From NCBI GenBank assembly GCA_015179025.1, contig WHUX01000111.1, forward strand, positions 114,183 through 178,182: a stretch of 64,000 nt of DNA. The letters run 5' to 3'. This document shows positions 44,620 to 55,366 of this stretch, in pieces. Origin of the DNA: Terfezia claveryi. Its lineage: Eukaryota; Ascomycota; Pezizomycetes; Pezizales; Pezizaceae. Under the pieces are notes generated by a model that had not been told where the DNA came from, did not search any database, and saw nothing but the letters and a program-made list of their open reading frames with translations. The first letter of the stretch is position 1, and each line of letters starts with the position of its first letter. Both the position numbers and the translations under genes were made by a program.

Positions 44620-47600
44620 TACCAATAACTGTTAAATTCAATGGTAAAACAGTGGTAACATCAGCTCTCATAGATTGTGGTGCTTCAGGAATAGCCTTCA
44701 TTGATCAGACCTTTGTCAGTAAAAATTGATACCAACAGCCAAGCTAAAGACCCCCCGCCTTCTTGATGTCATTGATGGCTGACCTATCTCTTCCGGGGCT
44801 ATTACCGACCTCGCATGCCTACCTAGTGCCATTGGAGACCATTCTGAAAGCCTCCCCATGTTTGTAACCAAGCTCAAATACCCTATTGTCCTGGGGATCC
44901 CCTGGCTCCGAATGCATGATGTCTCCGTTAACTTTGGCTCTTACACCTTGAACTTTAACAGCGGGTATTGCGAGAAGCACTGCGGTGCCCCACAGACTGC
45001 CGTTAAAGGATTATGTGCCCTACCACCCCCGATAGAGGATCCTAGCCAGGTGATGGCAGAAACCCCCCCACTAAAACCCCTCGATATCAACTTCATTGGA
45101 GCAGGGGCCTTTGCTTACCTTACCAGAAGGCACAAGCTGAAAGCCCATACTCTATCAATCTGCGAAGTTAACCTGGAAATCAATAAGCTGCGGTCCAAGG
45201 AAGAATGGAAGTCCATGGTGCCGGGTGAATACCACGAATTCATTGACTTGTTCTCTGAGAAAGCCGCGGAGAAGCTGGCACCACATCGACCTTACGATCA
45301 TACAATCCCCCTGGTGGAAGGAAAGACGCCCCCATACGGCCCGCTCTATGGAATGTCTCGGCTGGAACTGGAGGCTCTGAAGAAGTACTTGGAGGAGAAT
45401 CTCAATAAAAGCTTCATTCGGCACAGCTCTTCCCCGGCGGGTGCCCCTGTGCTGTTCGTCAAGAAATCGGATGGCTCCCTCCGGTTATGTGTTGATTATC
45501 GTGGCCTGAACGAGATAACGGTCAAGAACAGGTATCCCTTGCCTCTAATCCAGGAGACATTAGCCAGGCTTTCCAAGGCGAAATAGTTCACCAAATTGGA
45601 TCTCAGAGGGGCATACAACCTGGTACGGATTGCTGAGGGGGAGGAGTGGAAAACCGCCTTCCGGACACGATATGGCCATTTCGAGTACAATGTCATGCCC
45701 TTCGGCTTAACCAACGCCCCGGCCTCTTTCCAACACTTCATTAATGACACCCTGCGAGACTTCTTGGATGTGTTCTGCACGGCTTACCTCGACTATATCT
45801 TGATTTATTCGGATACCCTAGCAGAACACAAGATTCATGTCCGACAGGTGTTGGAAAAACTGGAGCAAGCCGGATTGTACCTCAAGCCCGAGAAATGCGA
45901 GTTTCATGTGCAGGAGGTCAAGTATCTGGGACTGATCATCACCATGGAGGGCCTCAGAATGGACCCTGCTAAGGTTACCGCTGTCCAGGAATGGCAAATC
46001 CCAGCAAATCTCAAGGATATCCAAGCCTTTCTGGGATTCGCTAACTTCTACCGACGGTTCATTCTAAGGTATTCGAAGATCGTAGCCCCCCTCACCGCCC
46101 TGACTAAAAAAGACCGGCGCTTCAACTGGAATCCAGAAGCCCAATCCGCCTTCCAGAACCTCAAGGAAGCCTTCTGCTCAGCACCGATCCTGGCACATTT
46201 CGACCCTGACCAGGAATGTGTCGTCGAAACCGATGCCTCCGACTATGTCTCCGCTGGAATCCTGTCCCAGTATGTCGATGGAGTCCTCCACCCAGTGGCC
46301 TATTTCTCCAAAAAGCACTCCCTGGCGGAGTGTAATTACGAAATCTATGATAAAGAGTTAATGGCCATTGTGCGAGCATTCGAGGAATGGAGACCACACC
46401 TGGAATCGGCAAAGGGGGTTATCGAGGTCCTCTCTGACCATAAGAACCTAGAGTACTTCACAACCACCAAATTGCTAAATCGCCGACAGGCTAGGTGGTC
46501 GGAATTCCTCTTTTGGTTTAACTTCAAGATAAGGTATCGGCCGGGAAAGGCTGGGGGTAAGCCGGATGCACTGACCAGGAGATCAGGAGATCTCCCCAAA
46601 GGGGGGGATGAAAGGCTGAAGTACCAGAATCAGGTGGTACTGAAACCTGAAAATCTCGACCTGGCAGCCAATACCCTTGCAGAAGCTGAGGCTGAGGCTG
46701 ATGCGGAAGCTGAAGCTGAGGCTGAGGCTGATGCGGAAGCTGAGGCTGACCTCCAACAACTAGTGAGACAGGCATATGAGGACGACCCCCTGGCTAAGGA
46801 AATTATCGCCGCAGTGGAGTCTGGATAGCGCTATCACACCAAGATTTCCCTAGCCGAGTGCACCACTCAGGACGGCCTCCTATACCACCTAGATCGGCTC
46901 TATATACCTGAAGGGGAGCTGCGGATGCAGCTGATCAAGGAACACCATGATACCCTGGCTGCAGGTCACCCTGGAGTGGCTAAGACGTTAGAACTACTAG
47001 CTAGACAATACACATGGATCGACCAGTGAAAGGAGGTAGAACAGTACATACGGAACTGCCATATCTGCAAGCGTGCAAAACCCACTCGTCATGCCCCCTA
47101 CGGAACCTTGAAGCCCCTGGAGATCCTGGATCGGCCCTGGCAACACCTGACCATGGACTTTGTAACTGGGTTGCCGAAGGACTCGGGATTCAATGCCATC
47201 CTGATGGTGGTGGATCGGTTGACGAAGATGAGGCATGTTATACCTTGCCGAGATACCTGCTCCGCTCCGGAGTTAGCCAACCTCTACCTCAATAATGTAT
47301 TCCGGTACCATGGCCTCCCTGAATCGATCGTGTCCGACCGTGGCCCTTAGTTTACCTCAGAATTCTGGCAAGCCTTCTGCGAACTTCTAGGGATCAAAGT
47401 TCGTCTGTCAACAGCTTACCACCCCCAGACGGACGGCCAATCGGAAAGGATGAATGCAATTATGGAACAGTATCTGCGGGCCTTCGTCAGCTACCAGCAG
47501 AACAACTGGGTTTCGTTGCTAGCAACCTGCGAATTTGCCGCCAACAACCAGTTCTCCGAGTCGCTGAAAATGTCCCCATTCCTGGCCAATTATGGCTGGC

Positions 47601-48211
47601 ACCCTCGGTTCGTAGACTCCCTAGCACCTCTGCGCAAGGCCAGGGAGAATGCCCCAGCCAAGGAGTTCGCCACGCAGATTTCTGAACTCCACTCTACCCT
47701 GAAGACTGAGTTAGGTTATGCTCAGGTCAGACAAGTAGAATATGCCAACGGGTCTAGGTTACCGGCCCCCAAATACCAACCAGGAGACAAGGTATGGCTC
47801 TCTAGCAGACACTTCCGGACAGAACGACCCTCTCGTAAGTTGGATCACAAGTTCCTAGGCCCCTATGAGGTGTTAGCAGCTGTGGGCACTCATGCTTACC
47901 GGCTGAGATTTCCCAAGGATATTAAGCGCCATCCGGTCGTTCATGTCTCGGAGATCGAGCCAGCCGCCGACGATCCCCTTCCCGGGCAAAAGCACCCCCC
48001 ACCTCCTCTAGTAGTGATCGCAGGTGAAGAGGAGTGGGAGGTTGAGGAGGTACTGGACTCCAGAAAACGCTATGGGCGAGTTCAGTATAAGGTCAAGTGG
48101 GTAGGGGACGAGGAGACTACCTGGCAACCCGCAGAGGACTTGGAGAATGCGCAGGATTTGGTTACCCTATTCCACCAGCGTTACCCTCTCAAGCCTCGCC
48201 CAGCTGAATGA
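44620..48211 (+). pseudogene. Pol of Gypsy A (protease, RT, RNase H, integrase, chromodomain), inactivated
   Basis: Protease with active-site DCGASG (about 44677-44694) in a frame different from the rest. From about 44726 one frame runs to 48211 with in-frame stops at 44780, 45584, 46826, 47027 and 47348; at least four stand where Trp or Gln is expected. [49 protein letters not shown], and YLDYILIYS, where the second catalytic Asp of YLDD has become Tyr (codon 45794-45796). RNase [14 protein letters not shown] and [12 protein letters not shown]. Then an Ala/Glu/Asp repeat linker, the integrase zinc motif (NCHICKRAK), the catalytic core (TMDFVTGLP; SIVSDRGP then stop; STAYHPQTDGQSERMN), and a C-terminal chromodomain (EWEVEEVLDSRKRYG, YKVKWVGDEETTWQPAEDL). 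It cannot encode working enzymes. Confidence 0.92.
46680..46750. repeat. Ala/Glu/Asp minisatellite in the RNase H-integrase linker
   Basis: Imperfect units of GAAGCTGAGGCTGAGGCTGA type repeat about twice (period about 36 bp), giving alternating AE/AD residues. Frame is kept. Confidence 0.75.
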
Positions 48212-48376
48212 TATTTTTGTCTTGTCTTCATTGATTTGGAGTTGGAATTATGATTGTTGTTTCTGTTGTTGTCAGGTTGTCCAGCGTTGGGGTTGTGTTA
48301 TGGGTTATTGGTTATTCGCCTGTCTTGTTTGTTTGTTGTTTTTTGCCTCGCCTTACGTCGCTGGGGCTCCGAGCCT

Positions 48377-48389
48377 AAAGGGGGGATAG
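48377..48389 (+). other. Polypurine tract of Gypsy A
   Basis: AAAGGGGGGATAG directly before the 3' LTR, the usual primer position for plus-strand synthesis. Confidence 0.75.
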
Positions 48390-48947
48390 TATCACAACCG
48401 TCCTTTCCTAGCCAGGTTTGAGAGTCAGATGGGATTCTGTCCGACTCTCGTTATTGTTGATTGATTGATATCGTTGTTATTTCTGTTCCCGAGATAAGGG
48501 GTCTCGGGAACCTTATTCCTTCCGGTGGCCTTGGCCAGGAAGGAAGCCTGTATATATAGCTTGCTCTCTCCGCCCTCTCGTTGGATCCCCATCCAACGTC
48601 TTGTATATCCAATACAGGGCCTTGCTTCTCTCTACGCTGGTGCATCTCCCTTGTACACCTCCTTGTCTCGCCTCGACTCTGCAGCCCTGCTGCCCACCCC
48701 GCGAACCTCCTGTCCTTGCCTTGCCTCGCCTTGTGTTTGCAGCCCAGCTGCCTCCCTTGTCACACGCGGCAACTGCTTCTGCGTGTCTCGTGTCCCTTGC
48801 CCTCTGCCCCTCTTGCCTCTTGCCCTTGCCCCCCATCCTAGCCTTCCCCTAGTCACACACGTAGCGTTCCTACGTGTGTCTTGCCCTAGCCTCTGCCCTC
48901 TCCCCGGCGTACCCCTTGGTCGCCTTGTTCCCAGAGCCCACGTTACA
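48390..48947 (+). repeat. 3' LTR of Gypsy A
   Basis: Same length as the 5' LTR (558 bp) and alignable without gaps. It begins TATCAC where the 5' LTR has TGTCAC and ends GTTACA. The stems of the hairpins are kept apart from one change at 48779 (CCGCG to CTGCG). Confidence 0.93.
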
Positions 48948-48952
48948 CTACT

Positions 48953-49460
48953 ACCAGTCTCTCCTACTACTAGTGCCTCCACCACCAGCCCTCCCACTGC
49001 CAGCTCTCTCTACTAGCTATTCCCTTCTACTATTAGTCTCTCTTACTACTAGCACCCCCACCACTAGTCCCTCACACTGCTAGTCCCTTCTTGCCCCCAC
49101 TGCTAGTCCCACCACTAGTTCTACCGCTAGTTCTGCCGCTAGCCTCCACCCCTCCTACTACTAGTCCCCGCTGCTAGCTCTCCCTACTACTAGCTCTCTC
49201 CACTGCCAGCTTTTCCCACCCTCTTACTACTAGTCCTTCCTACTACTAGTACCCCTACTGCCAGTTCCTCCCACTACCAGCTCTTATATAATAACCCTCC
49301 CCTAAGCTCTCCTGCCACTAGCTTTCCTTACAATACCCCCCTCTCCCAAGCCCTCCCTCTACTAACTCCTTCTCAAAAAAAGAGAAAAAGAACCAACTCC
49401 ACTTTTGTTTTTTTAATATTTTCCTATGATCCCTTTCAACTATCCTATTCATCAGCATCC
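48953..49460. repeat. Continuation of the pyrimidine-rich minisatellite
   Basis: CTACTAGT/CCACTAGTCC-like units to about 49290, then a less regular C/T-rich tail and AT-rich flank up to Gypsy B copy 1. Confidence 0.6.
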
Positions 49461-50084
49461 TGTTATGGCTCAGGTAAGAGACCTACCCTCTTTAGGGAAT
49501 ATTCCAATATCCAGTTATGGCTGCTAACTATTATGGCCTAATTAACTATACAGATGCGAGTAATATGTCCAGAATGGACGGGTATTGGCTTAGGGAAGTG
49601 TATGACCTCTAAATGTATTCTCATACATGTACTCTCTTCTATATAGTTCTATCAAGTTTTTATGTTTATCATTTATATATCATTATTGGTTATACTTTAG
49701 TTTAGCTCCTGTATGTCAGCCTGTCTATAATGCATTGAAGTTCAGGCTACCTAATCAATATATGTTAGACTGTAATGCTTCTAATTGGGAAGTGTTTTCC
49801 TAATTAGACAACAACCTGATGTCAATGCTACTAAACTGTTATAGGAAGTATCATTTAGATCTGATTACTCGTTATCAGATCTAAGCTTCTATATAACCCA
49901 CCGCTTTTATATAGTTAATACAATAAGACCCAAATGGTGTTTTAAGTCTTATATAGCTTTACTCTTATTGAGTCTGCTTTATACTCGAGTTGTTACTGAA
50001 TTTATACTTGTACTTATTACTAATAAACCTCTTTATACCTTCACCACCGACTTGTATATTCATAGTGATAGCTCGCCTATAACA
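49461..50084 (+). repeat. 5' LTR of Gypsy B copy 1
   Basis: TGTTATGG...TATAACA, 624 bp, alignable along its length with the LTR of copy 2 (58279-57655). Shared landmarks include TGTTATGGCTCAGGTAAGAG at the start and AATACAATAAGACCCAA followed by a TTTACTCTTATTGAGTC segment near the end. Confidence 0.85.
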
Positions 50085-50187
50085 TTACACCACTTGTCTA
50101 TATATCTCTATAGATACCAATACCCTACAATCTCTTACAACTATATTTATATTGAGAGGATTACTTAGTGAAGCTTCTAATGAGCCC

Positions 50188-51870
50188 ATGGCTGATACTA
50201 ATAATAATAGTGTTGTCTAGGTACAGCAATGAGCTAAGTAATTTATTAAGTAGTACTATGCTCCTTCATCTCAGATTCCATAGTTCTAAGAACATTAGGG
50301 CACCCTTCATTAATAAATAGGACTTGGATTAATATCCTCTTTCTCTCTCAAACCTATTATTCGATTAGTCGCCCCATCAGTAGCTCTATCTACCAATCTA
50401 GGACCCTCCATTAAAGGCAAGGGACTAGCAGCTCACCATCAAACTCCTGTTAATCCTAGATACGCTGCCATGAAGGCACAAGTTCAGCGACTAGAAGCGG
50501 AAAAGCAAGCTGCACTTGCATAAGTATAGCAACTACAATAGACATAATCAGCATATACAGAATTCATCCAGCAAAGCGCAATAGATATTCATAATATAGC
50601 AAATGCTGCTACCAGTAAACATGCATAACTATCGAATGACATATAAGATGCACTCACTCAGATCCAGAACCTTATCATTTCTGAACAAACTAACTAGACG
50701 AAAGAATTTCAGACAATCCACTACAATCTCCAATACCTTAAGAGGCAAGTAGACTTCTACAATGACCAATATCAGCAATAATTTACTAGTATTGAAGGAC
50801 AGTTTGCTAGTATAGAAGAACAACTTACTAAAGTAGAACAGCGAGTACAGGCCCCTTTGCCTATACATCTACCAACAAATATAGTACAAAGACTCGAGCA
50901 GGTAGCAAGTGGCATACCACCACCTCCTCTACTACTAGTAGAACAATGATGACTTAGAGATTCCACTCCACTACCACTACCAGTAGGACTTGGAATCTTC
51001 GAAGATAAGTAGATAGTAGGCAAAGCACCACCCCTGAATAAATTCAAGGGGGACCAAACACATCTTGAGAGCTAGATCCTTCAAATGGATGATTATTTTC
51101 TTATCACCCTTACTCAGAATGAGGATCAGAAACTGGCATATATTGGGTTATTAATGGATGGAAAGGCATTGAATTAGTAGAAAGCTAATTGAGTTAAGTA
51201 TCATACTTAGAAAGAAGTTAAGAAAGCTCTGGAACTATATTATAAGGATCACTACTAGGCGGATTGAGCATATTATGACCTAGTAGCACTAAAGAAGACT
51301 AGTTCTATCTTGGATTATCTAACAAAAGTAGATAGGCTCAATAACTATGCCAAACTATCTGAGATGCAGGTCATCAATATTATAATCTCTAACCTTCTCC
51401 ATGATTTCCGCAAATCAATGGCTCACTACGAAAACCTCCGCACCTTCTCTTATTAATAGAGATAGAAACTTATTGAAATGGATATTATTTTTACTGAGTT
51501 TCAAAGCCATAACCATAATACTCCTCCTACTCAACCAGTATCTAAAAAGCGAACATTTGAGGAACAGATACAACTTAAGGGTGGAATATCTTCTACTACC
51601 AGAGCAAATATAAGAGAGGTACAAATACCTTAAGCAATATGAAAAGCAACGATACAAGAAGAAAGATACTTAGATTGTAGAAATATGGGACATCAAGCAG
51701 CTAGATATAGGAGTGGAAAATTTGCTACTAAACCCCCTTCCTATAAGCTAAAAACTACTACCAGTACAAACCAGGCACTAGTACCTGCCAACAAAAAAAT
51801 TTGAACAGATAAAGGACAACTTCAGATTACAAAGCTTGATTCTGAAGAAGAAGAGTTAGAAAATAAGTAA
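50188..51870 (+). pseudogene. Gag of Gypsy B copy 1, RIP-like
   Basis: Begins ATGGCTGATACTAATAATAA (MADTNNN), parallel to MANDNNN of copy 2, and ends at the TAA 51868-51870, where copy 2 also ends. The capsid region reads MDDYFLITLTQNEDQKLAYI as in copy 2 (MDDYFLITLTRNESQKLVYV), but the next Trp pair (51174-51179) is two TAG codons, and many Gln codons are TAG or TAA. It cannot be expressed as a whole. Confidence 0.85.
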
Positions 51871-53390
51871 GGAGTACATTACCTACCATCAGATGTACTC
51901 CTAGACATTCTCTTCTTTTGATGGTCTGGATTTTATTGCTGGAGAAGAAGTTAAAATAGTAGTAGACTATAGAGCTAGTGCTCTAGTTATTAGGAAAAGA
52001 TTGGCAGTTAAGTTGGGAATTTGGAAAAGAGCTCAAGAGGTTAGGGTTAGGCAGGAAGATGGATCTTGAATTTCGGAAGAAAAATATATAGTTAATACTA
52101 GATTTGATATGTTGGATTTCTCTTCTCGTTTTTTAGGTAAGTTCAAAATGGATGCTGAAGTTTTGGATATTGGGAAGAAAGATATTATTTTGGGTTTATC
52201 TTGGTTGGAAGAAAATGGATTTTTGGTGGATACTCAGGACAGATACCTGAGGCAGGTCTCTACAAGTTTGATTATTCCATATTCTGTTAGATGGATTCCT
52301 ACTGTCTCTGTTCTTGAAGTTGAAGAGCCACTAGAGGATAGTGAGATTGTGCTTATTATTGACGCAAGTGAATAATACTCTTGTTATACATATTACTTTA
52401 CTGCAGAACAGGCAGCTAGACTCTCTGAATATAAGCTATGGGATCATGAAATCCCTCTCTAAGACCCAACTGCAAAGATACCATTTGGGGCTATCTACAA
52501 GACCACATGGGAGGAAGACAAAGTACTTCAGAAGTACCTTGATAAGAACCTTCCTACTACTAAAGTCTAATGCTCACACTCCTCTGCCGGTTCTCCTATC
52601 CTATTTGTTTTAAAGAAAAATGGATCCTTAAGACTATGTATTGATTACCGAGCCCTTAACCATCTCACAGTACTAAACAAATACCCACTCTCTTTTATCT
52701 CAGAGTTGCTTGATAGAACTTGTGGAGGTAAATAGTTCATATAATTGGACCTCAAAAATAAATACTGCCGCCCACTCTACCTATAAGTACTCCCCTTACC
52801 AAAGTTTGTATGGCTTTAACCCTCATACCATTTACCTTTCAGATAATTATGAATTCTTCTCTCCTACTGCAGAAGAATGGCTAGACCGAATGACAACTAT
52901 GTACAACTAAATTCACGATACCCTCAAGCAAATCAACTACAAAAGAAGTGCTATACACCTTGAAAAGGCATACAGGTTTGCTATTAATGACTGGGTATTG
53001 GTTAACCACCGGAACCTATAGATACGAGCTGGAAACAACTATTCCCTTACCAGTAAGTGGATAGGGTCCTACAAGATTATTGAAGCTATTGGTTCACATG
53101 CATATAGGCTCAAAGTTCCACAAGATATATAATGGTACAACGTTGTTCATGTCACCCTCCTAAAGCTATTCAGACAACAAGATGGGCTATAAAATATGGA
53201 AGAAGATGAACCAGATATCTTCGAAGTCAAATCTATTATAGACTCCCACAAGAATTGAGGAATAGTCAAGTATAGGGTGTATTGGGAAGGATACACAGAG
53301 TTTGAAGACATTTGGGAGACCTTTGACAAGTTGGATAACTATTTGGAGAAGCTCAAAGAGTATCAAGAGAAGTTCCCTAATAAGCCATAG
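51871..53390 (+). pseudogene. Pol of Gypsy B copy 1, deleted and RIP-like
   Basis: Protease region (51900-52300) with the active-site area decayed, then GFLVDTQDRYLRQVSTSLII and SVRWIPT, where this copy keeps the Trp that is a stop in copy 2. The reverse transcriptase start ([20 protein letters not shown], about 52627-52685) runs to LDLKN, then jumps directly to the integrase C-terminal part (NTAAHSTYKYSPYQSLYGFN). The chromodomain region (about 53215-53340, VKYRVYWEGYTEFEDIWETF) still has the Trp lost in copy 2. The pol frame ends at 53388-53390. Confidence 0.85.
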
Positions 53391-53664
53391 GATGCAAGAA
53401 ATGTCTAGGGATTGGACTCATATCAAGTTATATTATAGATGAAAACATGGTACCTTTTACTCTCCTACTTGTTACCTTTTCCCTGTAGGTTTTTTGGTGA
53501 GAGGTTTGGTTTTTAATAGCTATAGCATGTATATGTAGGCATATCAGTCTTGTAGTACTCTTAAATAGGATAGAGGTATCTGCCTGCATAGTTAGTACCT
53601 AGCCACTAGAGTTACCTGAGTTATTACTAATACTCATCTTCTCCCATCAGAAAGATTTTAGCTT

Positions 53665-54114
53665 GTGTTGTGTGCACACTGTGCACATAATGCCAATTTG
53701 CAAAACTCTATATTACAACAAGATCTCTCTTACATAATGCACTTTCTACAATGCTGATACTTATAATTCAATCTTGTCTCACCTCTCATAATATACAATC
53801 GAACATTATATATCCCATTCCCAATGTCTTCCTCTTCATACATCTACTTTTAACACTCTTTTATCCAACTCAACATTATGATTGTGAGCCTATTACTTGT
53901 GATCTTCAGAAGGCAGACTAGTCCTTCCTTATATTGTGATTGCAAGGTCTATACCTGTAACCATCTGAAGGTACAATACCCCCTTCTCACTGTTGTTATT
54001 GATACTGCACTATTTTACTCTTACACCTGCATTTTGTGCATGTCCAAAAATGTCTTGATTCTCATGATAATATCTAAATCTAGCTAAACAAACAAGTATG
54101 ATTGCACCCCTAAA
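53665..54114. other. Unassigned AT-rich stretch
   Basis: Begins where similarity between the Gypsy B copies stops. It opens with TGTGCACACTGTGCACA, a near palindrome. No gene or known element is seen. Confidence 0.4.
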
Positions 54115-54672
54115 ATCACTATGCAAATAGCCTATATATCTAACTATACAAATAGCCTTAGAAATCAATATGCAAATAGCCCATATACCCGCGTGCAAAT
54201 AGCTTTAGAAATCAGTATACAAATAGCTCATATATCTGCATGCAAATAGCTCTGGAAGTCAGCATCCAAATAGTCTAGAAGTTAGCATTTAAATAGCCCT
54301 AGAAATCAGTGTGCAAATAGCTCATATATCCGACCGTACAAATCAGTCTAGAATCAAGCAAGTAAATCAGCCTAGAATTAAGTGAGCAAATTAGCCTAGA
54401 ATTGAGTAAGGAAATTAGTCGGGAATTGAGCAAGCAAATTACCCAGCAATTAAGTAAGCAAATCAGCTTTGAATCCACCATCCAAATCAGCCTAGAATCT
54501 ACTACCCAAATCAGTATAGAATTGAGTAAGCAAATCAGCCTAGAATCCAGCAACCAAATTAGCCTAGATATCTACTGCCAAATAAGTAAGAAAATGAGTG
54601 AGCAAATCAACCTAAAATCGAGCGAGCAAATCAGCCTAGAATTGAGTGAGTAAATAAGCCTAGAATCTAGTA
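54115..54672. repeat. Diverged 24-bp tandem array
   Basis: Two unit flavours: to about 54340 a TGCAAATAGCCCATATATC-type unit alternating with CTTAGAAATCAGTA-type, then about 13 units of CAAATCAGCCTAGAATTGAG-type with a 24-bp period. From 54402 to 54653 the second part is open and would give an eight-residue repeat (ELSKQISL-like), which follows from the period being a multiple of three. Confidence 0.8.
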
Positions 54673-54681
54673 ACTGTAAAG

Positions 54682-55303
54682 TGTTGTATGGGGGACTGGA
54701 AGATCAGATTAGATAAGATAAGGATCTTATTTAATCAGATAATCTCAGGCTAGTAATGTATACTACAAAGTAGATTACTAATAGTGTATTGTTTATTCTC
54801 ACTATTAAAGTTATTACCAGTAGCATAAGATTACTATAATAGGTAAAGTAGTATAGTAGTGCCAAAGGCACTTAGAAGATTAACCAGTGGAACTTCTATA
54901 TTGATTGTACTCTAACTATGTTCTGAGTTCTAACTATCTGTCCAACTGAAGGGAAATTCAGGGGACTATATGTGTTTCCAATAGGGCAGTGCTGGGGCAG
55001 TGCTGAGGTAGTGCACTATCATCTGACCCTTACATGTGATTAAGATCAGCATCATCTGATCCTCTAGATAGTACTTCCAAATACTATCTAGTACAAAATA
55101 GGTTTAAGTCTTTCCTAGACTTATACATGTGAAAGTATGTGATAACATGTGAAAGCATGTGATAACATATGAAATATTAGCAAGGCAGACAGCACACAGA
55201 ATGTTGTGTGTTTTGAGATGCTTGCTGAGTAAGAAAATACATAAGAAATACATTTGTGAGGGAGAGGGTTAGTCATAGGGTATGAGTAAGCTATTTCCTT
55301 ACA
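54682..55303 (-). repeat. 3' LTR of Gypsy C
   Basis: On the minus strand it starts TGTAAGGAAATAGC after a purine-rich tract (AAATAGGGAGGCA, about 55316-55304) and ends CATACAACA at 54682, 622 bp. A segment near 54950-55035 is shared with the LTR relic at 42.3 kb. Ends are inferred from TG...CA and the purine tract, as no second LTR is in view. Confidence 0.55.
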
Positions 55304-55366
55304 TGCCTCCCTATTTAGATAAAAACTCCATCCTAAGAAATAAACAGGGGAAATGGGTTATGTACA

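Larger units (their letters stand above)
42708..48947 (+). mobile_element. Gypsy A: full-length chromodomain LTR retrotransposon, inactive
   Basis: 6,240-bp element bounded by 558-bp direct LTRs and CTACT duplications. Order: 5' LTR, gag, protease, reverse transcriptase, RNase H, integrase, chromodomain, polypurine tract, 3' LTR, the Ty3/Gypsy chromovirus order. The LTRs align without gaps and differ at 13 of 558 positions by my count (2.3%), 11 of them transitions, so the insertion is fairly recent. Five in-frame stops, frame changes in the protease region and a changed catalytic motif in the reverse transcriptase make it defective. It sits inside a pyrimidine-rich minisatellite. Confidence 0.95.
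49461..53664 (+). mobile_element. Gypsy B copy 1: heavily mutated, internally deleted chromovirus
   Basis: A 5' LTR is followed by gag and pol remnants collinear with copy 2 (57655-about 63600, minus strand). Compared with copy 2 it is AT-rich, with TAG/TAA/TGA replacing Trp and Gln codons throughout. About 1.75 kb from the reverse transcriptase core through RNase H into the integrase has been deleted (junction near 52760). Similarity to copy 2 ends near 53664 (after CAGAAAGATTTTAGCT-like sequence), so the 3' LTR is missing. Confidence 0.85.
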
